Source: Saccharina japonica (Eukaryota; Sar; Phaeophyceae; Laminariales; Laminariaceae). From it: a DNA stretch of 64,000 nucleotides. Both the position numbers and the translations under genes were made by a program. Each line of letters begins with the position of its first letter. The stretch's first letter is position 1. The notes beneath the pieces are model-generated. The model did not search any database. It saw nothing but the letters and a program-made list of their open reading frames with translations, and was not told the DNA's origin. This document shows positions 48,240 to 57,475 of the stretch, piece by piece. The stretch lies in contig MEHQ01002289.1 of assembly GCA_008828725.1 (NCBI GenBank), positions 432,641 to 496,640 of the forward strand. The letters are read 5' to 3'.

Positions 48240-51200
48240 GAGCCGGGAGAGTCTGATATGTGACCCCGGATCTGAGTTACGACTATATAATATGTAAGAG
48301 GGAGAGAGGAAAGAAGGGCGAAGATGATAAATGGAAATACAAAATAAATGTAAATGGTACGACGTACGTAGTCAGAACCAAATGTAGTGTGTAAGGGTAT
48401 AGGGGATACATGGTTTTTGGGTCCATTGTGGGTTCTGGTTATTTTTACTACGTATGCTCCACGCCTATAATATTTATAGCAGACTACTGCTGTACGACTC
48501 GTAGTATTTTTGAGCGTGTCAAGGTCTCTTTTGGACTCAACTCATTTACGGGGTATTGAGTTTTTTTCTTTTGGGTGGGTCGCTAGTCGAAAGGGGTATA
48601 ACACCGCGGCTCCCTTCCACATTTTTGTTGGGGGGAGGGTGGCCGATGCATGGCCGAGAGCTACCAGCGGATTGTGACTCAAGGTCGCAGAAAAGTTATT
48701 TTTTTTCCCCAAGATGGTGACGTACTGAGTTATTTATTTATTTATTATTTTTGACAGGATGCGCCGCCATTAAAAACATACGCGAGAATCACCAGCGGAT
48801 TGTGTCTCAAGCAGGTCGCGGAAATGTTTTTTTTTTTTCCAGGATGATATTTATTTATTTATTTTGCTTGCGGCAGCATCACTGGCGACCGCAGAACCCT
48901 ACGTACTCGTGCCAACGTGCCGACCTTCAACGGGCGTAGGGGCATCTCTGTTGTTTTTTTTTCACGGCGGTGGCTCTTTGTTAAAGTTGTATGCACGCTT
49001 TTTCATCGAGCGAATCTTATTTCCTCTTTTACTTTGTTTATTTTTTATGAAGTTTTGTTTTAGTTGGTTGGTATAATATATCGTTATATCGTAGCGAATA
49101 TATCGTTATATCGTAGCGTTACCAACTTGTTCGAGACGATGGTTGTCATAGGGTGTATACGAGACGGATGGGATGGAACTGACCCCTATATGCCAATCAG
49201 GCCAGATCAAAAACAATAGTTGGCGTTACCGTTAGTCCCTTTGTCCTGTTCCATCGTGGGTTAGCCATTTCGTCGATCACGTTGGTATCAACTATTAACT
49301 ATTCATATTAACCTCTACTTGTTGCCATCCATACTTTTTTTAATGTTTGAACTTCTCTTCGCGACTATTAGTGACTACTCGTACTGTCTGTAGTATTGAT
49401 AGCGACCACGATTAATAACGACGACCACAGCCAGCAACACCTACAGTAGTAATAGTAGTAGTAGTGCTGACTTCCTAGCAACGACTATTAGGTACTATTA
49501 ATATTTGTTCGTTTTGACTTTCTAGCAACGGCTACGCGTAGTAATGATGGCTTTCTAACCTCTGTGCCGTAGTTTTGTGACCACAGGGCCTGCCTGTATC
49601 TCTCTAGGACGGAAGAATCGGCACGGACAGTGGGTGTGCTGGGTGTCGATGAGTAGGAATACTAGGTGTAACGGTTTCATGTGAAGAACACACACAGCGA
49701 CTACAGATGGATTGATGGTGACAACTTAAAAACAACGGTTACGTTTGAACTTGTCTTCCGACCAAGGACTACGACAGCAGTTAGCAGTTACTGATTGAAA
49801 ATACGTACGCAATATCAGGCACGTCGGTACACCATGGCGATGATTTCACCCGCTTGACTTGATTCTAGTACAGCGACCAATTGTGTGTCATATAGTGGGA
49901 GCGTGCAGCAGGAGTACGACTGTATTACATATTTACCAGGTGATATGAATACGTACGTACATACCAGCAGTATAATATTATCATCTTGCGTGCCTCTCGG
50001 AAATCTCCTTGCATGTTTTTTTTTTTTTTTTTTTTCCATCCCATTTATTATCTTCGCCCTTCCTTTCTCCCTCCTTCCTAGTCGTAACTCAGATCCGGGG
50101 TCACAAAGTACGCTCTTCTCCCTCCTCCCCCGCCACGGTTCTTGCCTTGCATTTTTATCGCGAGAAGATTTCAGCACTTTCTTCCCTCGTCGACTTGCGT
50201 CGGATTCCGCCTACCCACGCCACGAAGGCGCTCTCAGCAATTGGTTCCTTTTTATTTTTTCAAATAGAGACAAAATCTCTCACCAAGGTGGGATTCGATC
50301 TTGGGTACCCATGATAGTAGTCTTTGAAGCTGACCACTACTCTACCGGGGCGAGCTCGGGTACGACTCTGTATTACATATTTACCAGGTGATACGTACGA
50401 GGCACATAACCATCATTTTGCGCGCCTTTCGGAAATCTCCTTGCATGTACTCGTAGCTGGGGTATGTACCGGCACACCCCCTGTACCTCTCGAGCGAAAC
50501 ACCAAGATCAAAGTCGAATGCCCGCATGACATTGATGTCGACGGGTAGAAATATCGGTTTAATGTGAAGAACACACACCACGCGCATTGTGGCTCATGCG
50601 ATATACCTGGTATATCAAAGAATCGCACTCAGCTAGCAAAGATGAGTTTCGACGACATCCTCGACCTCACAGCTGTTGTTTTTTAATTTGTTTAAATTTA
50701 TAAAGTATGTGTGTTCTTCGCATTAAACTGTTCTTTCTACCCGTGGACATCCAGTATACCTAGTATCCCTGCCGATTCTTCATCCTAGAGAGGTACCAGT
50801 TATGTGGTCACAAAACTACGACACATCAGAGACACTACGTTGCAATGCAGTAAGCAGAGCAGACAATGCAATGCCCTATACGACAAGCACGACCTACCCT
50901 GCTAGCAATCCAGATGCGTGGAAGAGAGAATACAAAGGGAAAGAAAAAGGAAAAAAATGAAGAATACACAAACAAAAACAGACAAACAAACAAACAAACA
51001 TAAACGAAACAACAAGGAAACGAAACAAAGAAAGTGTCGTGCGTCCCCCGGAGATGTGGCATTGATTGGATTGACGGCGTGCACGTGGTTCGCTCCCTGC
51101 GTAATGCTTCCTTTTGTTTCCCGTTTTGTTCATTTTTTTTACGGACACTGAAACCATCTCTCCCAACGCCATCATAATGGTGATTGATGGCGATACAGCA

Positions 51201-51322
51201 TGTCGGAGAGCCTCCATCTCCCGGACGACAGTGACCGATACGCTGCTGAGGTTTTCGACGCTCAACGGGCAGAGATACTGGCATTCTTCCTGGTGGCTAT
51301 CTGTGAAGACCCCGCGGACAGG
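32093..51322 (+). CDS. Large unknown multi-exon protein, first part (about 697 codons)
   Basis: Eleven exons join without a stop: 32093-32299, 40532-40659, 41473-41659, 41970-42451, 42787-43109, 43444-43526, 43625-43792, 44215-44376, 46031-46108, 47505-47653, 51199-51322. Every junction keeps phase. The first intron uses a GC donor (CAG|GCAAGG); the others use GT. The start is the ATG at 32093, but the frame is open back to 32018 after a TAG that could be an acceptor, so this exon may be internal. The product has a Gly-rich start, a block with RISDWFMTWKVRPDVVLRGR, a long Gly/Asn/Gln low-complexity stretch (exon 4 and the start of exon 5), then ordered-looking segments such as NHWWELELTVEGPMLYP and FIHTFHAKPAIFSSPDCRLQ. 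I recognise no domain, signal peptide or membrane segment. Introns are 98 bp to 8.2 kb. Exon boundaries are by eye; single exons may be wrong or missing. Confidence 0.6.
32339..32505 (-). mobile_element. LINE-C 3' terminus with poly(C) tail
   Basis: The last about 150 bp of LINE-C in minus orientation: a G run (poly(C) tail), GTACTCATTCGTTGCCTGCC, then CGCATCCCTTTTGAGACGGA and TTCCTACTCCTAATA. It starts about 40 nt after the GC donor of the first exon of the unknown gene. Confidence 0.7.
32586..32765. repeat. Telomere-like minisatellite
   Basis: Units of about 37 bp: CCAACCCTAACTCTGACCCT then AAGCCAATCAGA, repeated about five times, starting with CTTAACCCTAATAACCCTAA. The CCCTAA words are telomere-like but the unit is not a simple telomere repeat. 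A single related unit lies near 6440-6475 on the opposite strand. Confidence 0.75.
33593..33764 (-). mobile_element. LINE-C 3' UTR fragment
   Basis: Reading on the minus strand, the segment matches the LINE-C 3' end around its stop codon and UTR: the block with TAGCGATCGTTTT, the TTTAGTGTGC stretch, and the terminal GACCACGCATCCCTT. It abuts a G run and then a partial SINE-C copy in the same orientation. Diverged, non-coding. Confidence 0.6.
33765..34444 (-). mobile_element. SINE-C copy plus a partial second copy in tandem
   Basis: The minus-strand copy 34444-33927 matches 25146-25680 over its length, including the T run (here A), the palindrome and a C-run end. Immediately after it, 33926-33765 repeats the central part (from the CTGTCTCAGG region through the palindrome to the GCGAAGCGC region), making a partial head-to-tail dimer. 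Together with the 25-kb copy it forms an inverted repeat about 8 kb apart. Confidence 0.75.
35238..35792. mobile_element. Large foldback element
   Basis: About 555 bp with inverted arms of about 140-160 bp. The left arm holds CACTCGGGAAAATCCTTCCT and CCCTCTGATTGGCGAGCGCC; the right arm holds their diverged complements up to 35792. The centre has a CGCCCCTCGGGGCG hairpin. In the 8.2-kb intron of the unknown gene. Confidence 0.65.
36482..36555 (+). repeat. Repeat carrying a conserved 14-codon micro-ORF
   Basis: ACTCAGCTAGCAAAGATGAG starts an ORF reading MSFDEILELTAVVF then stop. The same block with MSFDDILDLTAVVF is at 50629-50690. Probably the remnant of a transposon terminus; function unknown. 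Confidence 0.5.
37945..39866 (-). mobile_element. LINE-C: 5'-truncated non-LTR retrotransposon, split by a SINE-A
   Basis: On the minus strand, 39864-39538 encodes the palm of a reverse transcriptase: LQGVAQGCTLSPNLFKVYIN, then FADDF with the two catalytic aspartates. After the SINE-A insertion (39181-39537) the frame resumes as CNEDKESPVTCKWKWGEDEL, then YTYLGVEISKDCSWDAHI, typical of LINE ORF2 proteins. The carboxy end holds a Cys-rich knuckle (CPCGKAIESRIHIVGEC) followed by SSEKTIAILG and a stop near 38100. The 3' UTR of about 150 bp ends in AAATGAGTACG followed by C residues (a G run at 37947-37955 on the plus strand). The 5' end, including any endonuclease, is missing. It lies antisense in the 8.2-kb first intron of the unknown gene. 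Confidence 0.88.
39181..39537 (+). mobile_element. SINE-A, full length, inserted in LINE-C
   Basis: Complete head (TCGCCCCGATGGTCTAGAGG, B box GAGTTCGAATCTC), body and a run of about 26 A. It splits the LINE-C reading frame. The flanks share only TACA as a possible target duplication. The long pure A run suggests a young insertion. Confidence 0.9.
44464..44600. repeat. Dispersed repeat with ACATGTTTCCTGGGT core
   Basis: Shared with 58880-59032: TACCGGGTGGGACCCGTAT, CATGATCTAGTACATGTTTC, CTGGGTTGGATCTGTACTAT, CAGATCCTGCACA. Both are just 3' of an exon of the unknown gene and contain runs of TGATCTGTA. Confidence 0.6.
44700..44877 (+). mobile_element. SINE-A, 5'-truncated
   Basis: Starts at CCGACGCAAGTCGACGAGGG, contains the GCGATAAAAATGCAAGGC and GACCCCGGATCTGAG blocks and ends GGGATGGG plus A run. 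In the intron after the exon ending 44376. Confidence 0.87.
46689..47164. mobile_element. MITE-4 copy carrying a nested foldback element
   Basis: Ends ATGCGTGCTTCGATAGAGG and CTCTACCGTAGCATGCGTC. Flanked by AATA on both sides (46685-46688 and 47165-47168). A 208-bp foldback element (46754-46961) sits inside it; without that insert the copy is close to the usual 250 bp. Confidence 0.75.
46754..46961. mobile_element. Foldback MITE with TTA target duplication
   Basis: Two arms of about 91 bp (46754-46845 and 46871-46961) are near-perfect inverted repeats beginning GGGCCCG and meeting at a 25-nt loop. TTA flanks both ends. The TTA duplication and G-rich ends fit PIF/Harbinger-type MITEs; that assignment is inference. 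Confidence 0.85.
47965..48350 (+). mobile_element. SINE-A, diverged, with large G-run expansion
   Basis: B box block GTGAGTTCGAATCCCACC at about 48000, body GAGCGCGTAGCGTGAGTAGG and TCTTCTCGCGATAAAATTG, and end GACCCCGGATCTGAGTTACG with GAAGGGCGAAGATGATAAAT. The short G tract present at this point in other copies (GTGGGGGAGGAGGG) has expanded to about 60 G-rich bases (48176-48239). The left boundary is approximate. Confidence 0.8.
48656..48868. repeat. Tandem duplication, unit about 127 bp
   Basis: ACCAGCGGATTGTGACTCAA and ACCAGCGGATTGTGTCTCAA, each followed by GGTCGC(A/G)GAAA, a T run, a CCA(A/G)GATG block and TTATTTATTTATT. Confidence 0.7.
49566..49702 (-). repeat. R3 repeat, 5' half
   Basis: Minus-strand copy: GTAGTTTTGTGACCACAGGG, GGACGGAAGAATCGGCACG, GGGTGTCGATGAGTAGGAAT, GTGAAGAACACACAC. 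Confidence 0.65.
50016..50353 (-). mobile_element. SINE-A, full length, flanked by long direct repeats
   Basis: T run at 50016-50035, then the complement of tail, body and head, ending with CTACCGGGGCGA. The flanks 49914-50015 and 50360-50447 are diverged copies of each other: both begin GTACGAC, contain TGTATTACATATTTACCAGG and end TCGGAAATCTCCTTGCATG. Confidence 0.88.
50536..50588 (-). repeat. R3 repeat, 5' end fragment
   Basis: GATGTCGACGGGTAGAAATA, CGGTTTAATGTGAAGAACAC. It lies about 115 bp before a full-length copy in the opposite orientation. Confidence 0.55.
50629..50690 (+). repeat. Second copy of the micro-ORF repeat
   Basis: CACTCAGCTAGCAAAGATGA and GACGACATCCTCGACCTCAC, stop codon in the same position as at 36.5 kb. 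The three amino-acid-level differences are conservative (E/D). Confidence 0.5.
50703..51058 (+). repeat. R3 dispersed repeat, full-length copy
   Basis: Same order of blocks as 22309-22640, ending GTGTCGTGCGTCCCCCGGAG. It lies about 140 bp before the acceptor of the exon at 51199. Confidence 0.7.
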
Positions 51323-51630
51323 GTGAGTGCTGTACGTGTCCAAAAGTCGTCACTTTACGTGTGTGTCAGCGGTGTTGGCGGGCGTTGCTATTCGAGGTGG
51401 CGTTGCTTTTCGAAATGGTGTCGGTGTTGACTGGTGATAATGATGATGTTCTCCCATGTAGCTAGTTTCCCTGAAATCCTGTCTTGTGGTCACAAAACAG
51501 GCTGTGAAAGTTGGTTGGTGATGGTGTCGGTTGGCAGTGTCGGTGATGTTGGTGGTGTAGGCGGTGTTGAAGAAACTGGTGGTGATGGTTTTGGTGATGG
51601 TGTTTGTTGGTTATGGTGGTGTTGGTGGCG

Positions 51631-51877
51631 GACGCATGCCACGATAGAGGTGCACCATGTTTTTTCTGAGCTCCTCACTTAAGGAGCGTCATACCTTACC
51701 GAAACACCGATTTTGGAGAAAAATAAAAGGGCTGCCGGATGCGAAATCTCATGACCGAAGTATGCTCTGAAGCATTATTCGTCACAAAAATGAAAAAACC
51801 TCGAATTTGGGTTAAGGAGCCCGATCGTTCAGAAAACGATTCAGCCAAAAAGTGCTACCTCTACCGTAGCACGCGTC
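51631..51877. mobile_element. MITE-4 copy with GGCG target duplication
   Basis: 247 bp with ends GACGCATGCCACGATAGAGG and CTCTACCGTAGCACGCGTC; flanked by GGCG on both sides. Inner landmarks CTGAGCTCCTCACTTAAGGA and AGAAAACGATTCAGCC are shared with the 53.4-kb copy. Confidence 0.85.
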
Positions 51878-52487
51878 GGCGGTGGTTTTACGGCTGTCTC
51901 CTGATGGTGATGTAGTTTCTGTTTTACATACCGTATACGGCGTCCAACATACACCCTGGTTGGTTTTAATCCCTGTGCTGCCTTGTCTCCTCCTACCCAT
52001 GCACATTGTCGGGCAGCATTTCGTTCTGTCCTCTCTACTGCCCATGTCTTCTTACCCATGTTACATTGCGCGGCAACATTGGTGAAGAAGTTGAGTATTA
52101 AGCAAAGTTGGCTCGATGTGCACACGAACAGAATGTAAACCATTTTTTGGGTACTTTAATTAGTGTAGAACGTACGCTGCCTCGCATGGGGATCTGTACG
52201 TACACAACCACGCCCCTTTCCGTGGCGAACAGATGGAACAAATCGCAACATGAGTGTTTAACTTGTTGCGTTTGTTTACCAGCAGGTGTATATAATATGA
52301 CACCCTGGTAATATTAAGCGGTAGTTTTAGAGCCTGTGAGTGATGCGACGTTGAATTCTGCTCCACGCTGTTAGCGGACCGCAAAAAACGTTATCACGAT
52401 AGTGGTGGATAAGATCGTACCTGGTATTAATAGCATACTGACTGTAAACATATAAATTAACATATGTACGAACGAGCATTAACTTAT

Positions 52488-52577
52488 CCCTTATAGGACT
52501 GGAGTCCCGTTTTGGGGACAAATTACTTAGACTTAAAGTTGTGTGTTCCCCAAAACGGGACTGCAGTGCTAAAGGGG
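52488..52577. repeat. Hairpin repeat, second copy
   Basis: Same design as the 21.3-kb hairpin: CTGGAGTCCCGTTTTGGGGA on the left, CCCCAAAACGGGACTGCAGT on the right, different loop. It lies in the unresolved interval of the unknown gene. Confidence 0.7.
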
Positions 52578-53363
52578 TTATGTTTACGGGGGCACCTCTG
52601 GTAAGTGTGAGATATTGCCAGAATTTGCTCAGATATTTCTGCACAATGACCCACCGGACACAAATGAAAATTGTGGTTCCGACATGCCACGGGCCACGAG
52701 CCGCCACGTCGTTGAACATTGAACGCAACTACGGAAATTCGTTTTTTTTGCATCCAAGATCCCTCGCCCAACCAAGTAGGGGTCAATACGAATCACATTT
52801 ATAGTGGTTACCACATCACGTCAGAAATAAGAAATAGCCACGAACGATATGATACCGTTCTTGTGTTGTGGTGTTGTGGTATGAACTTAAGAACATGTTG
52901 TTAATAGGTGTATGTTCCTTACCAGGGTACACATTCATCACGATCACACATATATATGTATTTAACGTTGCAATGTAAATAGTTAGGATGTGACCTGTCG
53001 CAATAAGTATCATACGATTTTGTGCATGCATTGGCTCTCAGACAACAAGGTCCAGCCCAAAATCTCAAATCTCAACTTTCAAATTTCGATCCTTCCAAGC
53101 CAGAAGCAAAGCCACGAGGATAGAAAAAGTATCATCGGAAGAAGAAAAAGCGAAAAAGAAGAAGAAAAAAAAAAACAGGGCGCGCTACGAGTATACTCGA
53201 AGTATACATACAGAAACGTACAGTAATTATTGTGTGAAATATAATTACGAGCGAATACGCGTTTCTATTTGACACGGCGCCGAATACTGCTAATAGGGAC
53301 CCCTTGGGAGATCGCCGTAGCATAGATTTCCGACCGACCGCGGTGCCACAGAAGACACATATG

Positions 53364-53617
53364 GACGCATGCTACGATAGAGGTGCACCATTTTTTGTCT
53401 GAGCTCCTCACTTAAGGAGCGTCATACCTTACCGAAAAAATGAGTTTGGAGGAAAAAACAAGTGCCGCCGGATGAGAAATATTATGACCAAAGTATACTC
53501 TGAAACATATTTTGTCACAAGAATGAAAAAAACGACGAATTTGGGATAAGGAGCCTTTAATAGATCGTTCAGAAAACGATTCAGCCAAAAAGTGCTACCT
53601 CTACCGTAGCACGCGTC
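53364..53617. mobile_element. MITE-4 copy with TATG target duplication
   Basis: 254 bp, about 85% like the 51.6-kb copy by eye, same ends, flanked by TATG on both sides. Confidence 0.85.
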
Positions 53618-55010
53618 TATGATATGGCAACACGCCTCCTCGGTCGAATATCGAAGTTGGTTTTCTGAACAGTCGGGGACGGTGCAAACGCGGAGCGATG
53701 CATGCGCCTATGGAAATATCTCGTCGAGCATCTACCCGCCTCAAGCCACCACATGTTTCGTTGTTTGTGCCGCCCTGGGTTTCCAGAAACTCGGCTCGGA
53801 ACATCGTATCAGGGGGCGTTCTGTTATCTCGATTGTACAGTATGACGGGCAATGCCACCTTATAGGGGTGTCGGCTTACTTTCTGAGCGCCTCACATGGG
53901 GAGCTCAATATCTCGTGTCCCCCGAATCATGACTTGGAATAAAATTGTTCGCGGAATCCGAGCAACAGCAGTTGTACCGTACTGGTATGCGCTACGAGTA
54001 GTCCGAAAACAATTACACGCTACGCACTCTAAGGTACACACAAAAACCAATGCATTTAACTATTTTTACCAACAATATTTGGTCCTATTTACTATTAATA
54101 GTGTTCACTATGCCCCCCCGTAATAGCAAAAGTTATCATACTACTACAGTTGTCAATCGGTAGTTGCTCACTTGAGGAGTATACCAATAGTCAGTCAGAC
54201 AAATATTGCGTCAAAAGGCAAAAACTAACTGCCGCAACCCCTCTACTTGTATATACCTACCGTGGGATGAGTCAGGCAGGGTTCGTACATACGGTATGAT
54301 CTTCGAAAAATAAAAATAAAAAATAAAAAAACGGCGCTTGTTTTACACCACAACGCACACAAGTTGCCGGCAGTTACTGATGTCTTGCTGCGGCAACTTC
54401 CTAGGCACAGCTTTGGCTATTTTTTTTATTTTTTATTGGTGCTTTGTATTTCTATATTTTTTCAGCCGTCATCACGGGCTTGGATTGTGTCAACGAGCTT
54501 TTCATTTTGAAACGAAAACAGCAACCACAAAATAAACTCCATGCCAACAACTATGTATACATCCATGTCATGTACCACTGCTGTGTTCATAAATGTAAGG
54601 AGCAGTTGTACATTAAAATTTAATGCAAACTGTCTCGTGTATTTGTGGACCACAGCGTGGTAATGTGTTACTCTTGAGATGTCTTGTATGTACCAGGTAA
54701 ACGGTTTGAGAGACTCCTGCTGAACCATCATTTTTACAGATTAACCGCTGGAATTAGTGCACCGAAATGTTGCCCTAAAATTCCTACGGCGGTGCTTAGT
54801 CCCCACTGAGGCAGTGCAGTCTTATAGAGGGTTAAAGCTCTTGGACCTACATGCACTGCTTGCAGAGTGTCATGGATGATGGGTGGTGCACGTTTACGTT
54901 GATGCTACGTACACAATGTCGGATGGTGAAACATTTCAATGCGAACTGGGTACGAAATTTTGTCCGGTACCTGTTCAGATAGTATCGCCGCCGTACTATC
55001 AATACGTACC

Positions 55011-55040
55011 CCCCCCCCCCCCCCCCCCCCCCCCNCCCCA
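55011..55040. repeat. Poly(C) tract with an undetermined base
   Basis: C run including N at 55035, probably a sequencing or assembly limit; the true length is unknown. Confidence 0.95.
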
Positions 55041-55045
55041 TCGCC

Positions 55046-55325
55046 ACGAACGGGATGTGTCAGAGAGGAGATGAGGGAAATGGACGAATGTGGCATGAAT
55101 AAGCTTGGTGCACTAGTTAGTAGCGAGAAAACGATCGCTATCCTAGGAGAAATATGGTGACCACCGGCGGCGAGACAGCAAGGGGATACGAATATTATTA
55201 GCGAGAAAATTCTACCCTGGTATGGGATACTATACGAAAACAACGTAATGAACGCCCAACTGCTATTAGAGATGTCTCCATACTAGGAGTAGGAACGGTG
55301 CTCCGTCTCGAAAGGGATGCGTCTC
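55046..55325 (+). mobile_element. LINE-C 3'-end fragment
   Basis: The frame EEMREMDECGMNKLGALVSS followed by EKTIAILG matches the carboxy end of the larger LINE-C copy, and the downstream 3' UTR matches too (AGGAGTAGGAACGGTGCTCC, then CTCGAAAGGGATGCG). The protein end differs at about a third of positions, so this is an older or different subfamily copy. It is truncated at both ends and preceded by a long C run with an undetermined base. Confidence 0.75.
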
Positions 55326-55682
55326 CATTAACGCTACCATAAGTACCATCAGCACTACGTCTGCCTCTATACATTTAGTTGGAAAATACTGGTACGAGTA
55401 GTAGTTATTCTCAATGTAAACGTGGAGTATATCTATCTGTATGTAGGAGTACTGCCGTTGAGCCGTGCTAGGGGGTAGGGGTTTCACTTGATGATAGTAC
55501 AGCCCAAACACTTCCCACTGACGGGCTCCTGTACGGTATTGCATACTATTAATAGTATTATTATTCCATGTACCATCTGACGATGTGCAGCCCTTATTTC
55601 AATCATACCATTCACATGTATACTTCGAAGTATATATACTTATCAATAGTCCCTGAATACTCGACAAACTTGAACCAATAAT

Positions 55683-55785
55683 GCAGTCCCCCTTAGCCCA
55701 TTCCGAATTGAAGAAAAATGTCTCACACTAATTCCAAGTAGTTTGTCCCCAAATTCGTGGGACCAGTTATTAAGCGGTTAAGAAT
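55683..55785. repeat. Diverged relative of the hairpin repeat
   Basis: Shares CTAATTCCAAGTAGTTTGTC, then CCCAAATTCGTGGGACCAG and AAGCGGTTA with the segment at 62468-62560. The left arm is degraded. Confidence 0.5.
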
Positions 55786-56040
55786 GCCTTTATCTTTTAC
55801 TCCTCACAGACGTTTCACCAATCAAATCTGAACGGGTGACACGTACTTTGTGCCTTTCAAAACTAATATTTTCATCCGATGTGGATTGCATACTCTTGAT
55901 TTGCATTATATCCTTTGACTGTGTGTCGGGTTCAGGTTTAGCTTACAATATCTATCAAAAGTCGGTTGTTGGATGGGGTATATGATAGAGCTTCTATACG
56001 ATAGTGAAAGATAATCATGTCAGGAGCCTTCGCTATCGTA

Positions 56041-56080
56041 CCCCGTAACACTCCTCCTCCTACTACTACTACTACTACCG

Positions 56081-56155
<75 letters not shown>

Positions 56156-56193
56156 TAACTACTCTACCACTACTACTACTACTACTGCTGCTG

Positions 56194-56260
<67 letters not shown>

Positions 56261-56283
56261 CGCCACTACTGCTACTGCTACTG

Positions 56284-56345
<62 letters not shown>

Positions 56346-56394
56346 GGTACTACTGGTACTACTGGTACTACTGGTACTACTACTATGCTGATGT
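56041..56394. repeat. (CTA)n microsatellite, about 350 bp
   Basis: Almost pure CTA/CTG/CCG triplets interrupted by GGTACTACT units near the right end. Long poly-Ser or poly-Leu frames across it are artefacts. Confidence 0.95.
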
Positions 56395-56667
56395 TGCTTT
56401 CTCGAGGATTGGGATAACAAGCTCCACCTTACATGTGCCTACCCTTTCGGGACCTAGGATGAGGAATAATAGTGCCCGTCAGCCTTAAGACACCCCCCTC
56501 CCAATCTCATGTATGCATACTACTCGAATGCTGTTTTTTTTCTGCCAGCTAACCCCCGGGGGGGAAAGTTGTACCGGTATATCATACTACTCTTGTTAAT
56601 TCTGTCGACGCAAACTGTGAATACAACCCCCCCCCACGAGGCAGTGACGTATATTGCTGTCTCTGAA

Positions 56668-56787
56668 TGTGACCAGGCCGCAGAGCTTGTATCCCTCTAG
56701 GTTGAAGAATCGGCGCGGACGCTGGGTATGCTGGATGTCAATGGGTAGAAATGACGGTTTTAATGTGGAGAACACACACACGCAAAC
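56668..56787 (-). repeat. R3 repeat, 5' half
   Basis: Minus-strand copy: GTTGAAGAATCGGCGCGGAC, GCTGGATGTCAATGGGTAG, GTGGAGAACACACACAC. Confidence 0.6.
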
Positions 56788-56854
56788 ACACCGGAAAACG
56801 AATCAAGTAATTCGACGCTGTTATCCACAAGCAAGAGAGTACGCACAAGGGGCC

Positions 56855-57064
56855 GAAGTCCGCCTCACAAGTGGTTCTTAGTAGGATGCAGTTCACCCTT
56901 CATGCGACTCGCCGAACACCTCACGGCGCTTCATGCTTGGCGCAAGAAAAGTCTGCCTGGTCGGTGAAAACCCGACGTGTTACGTCCGGGCATCGTAGGG
57001 ATGCGAGGGTCTTTGGACATACGTGTAAAATAACCACGGTCATGCATGACATTGAGTACACTCC
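56855..57064 (+). mobile_element. SINE-C, truncated copy
   Basis: Same 3' half as the other copies: AAGTCCGCCTCACAAGTGG, CTTCATGCGACTCGCCGAAC, GGGATGCGAGGGTCTTTGG, ending GACATTGAGTACACTCCC. The poly(C) tail is degraded and there is a small insertion before the terminal block. Confidence 0.7.
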
Positions 57065-57475
57065 CACCTACACTGGCATTGTTTTGGGATCGATTGCGCT
57101 GGACACTGGATATTATACGGTACAGTAGTACCTGTTATCGTGTACGTGTAATACTAAAACTATTACAGGTATACCATCCCGTATCCCTGTGGACCTGGTC
57201 TATGTGGTTACTATTAATACGTACTTTGCACATGTACTGCGCACCATGTACCACTTTTTGTGGGCATATGTTTGGCGTTTTTCATGGAAAAACAGTATGC
57301 CCATCAATCGTGTTTTGAGGTATTACACAAAGTGGAAGATATTATACCAGGTACTAAACTGACGCACTGGCCGTTCTGCTTTCGTCCATCGACAAACGTT
57401 ATCGAAACTATGATCACGATAGTAGACATTGATTATGTGTTATACTCGTTATACTCACTCGTGAAACTTGAAAAG

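Larger units (their letters stand above)
51323..57475. other. Unresolved interval of the unknown gene
   Basis: A missing exon is expected here on phase grounds. It holds two MITE-4 copies, the hairpin repeat, a LINE-C fragment, the CTA array, an R3 fragment and a SINE-C copy. The only tidy candidate exon, 54866-54949, is open from CTTGCAG to TGG|GTACGA but is phase 0 at both ends, so it would not repair the join. Confidence 0.4.

Noticed and set aside
53619..53942. 107-codon frame next to a MITE-4 copy
   Set aside because: No conserved look, no convincing donor, and an equally long frame lies on the other strand.
54866..54949. Possible exon with good acceptor and donor
   Set aside because: Open, but phase 0 at both ends, so it does not solve the phase break, and its translation looks unstructured.
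55938..56420. Long poly-Ser and poly-Leu frames
   Set aside because: Produced by the CTA array; no unique sequence supports a gene.
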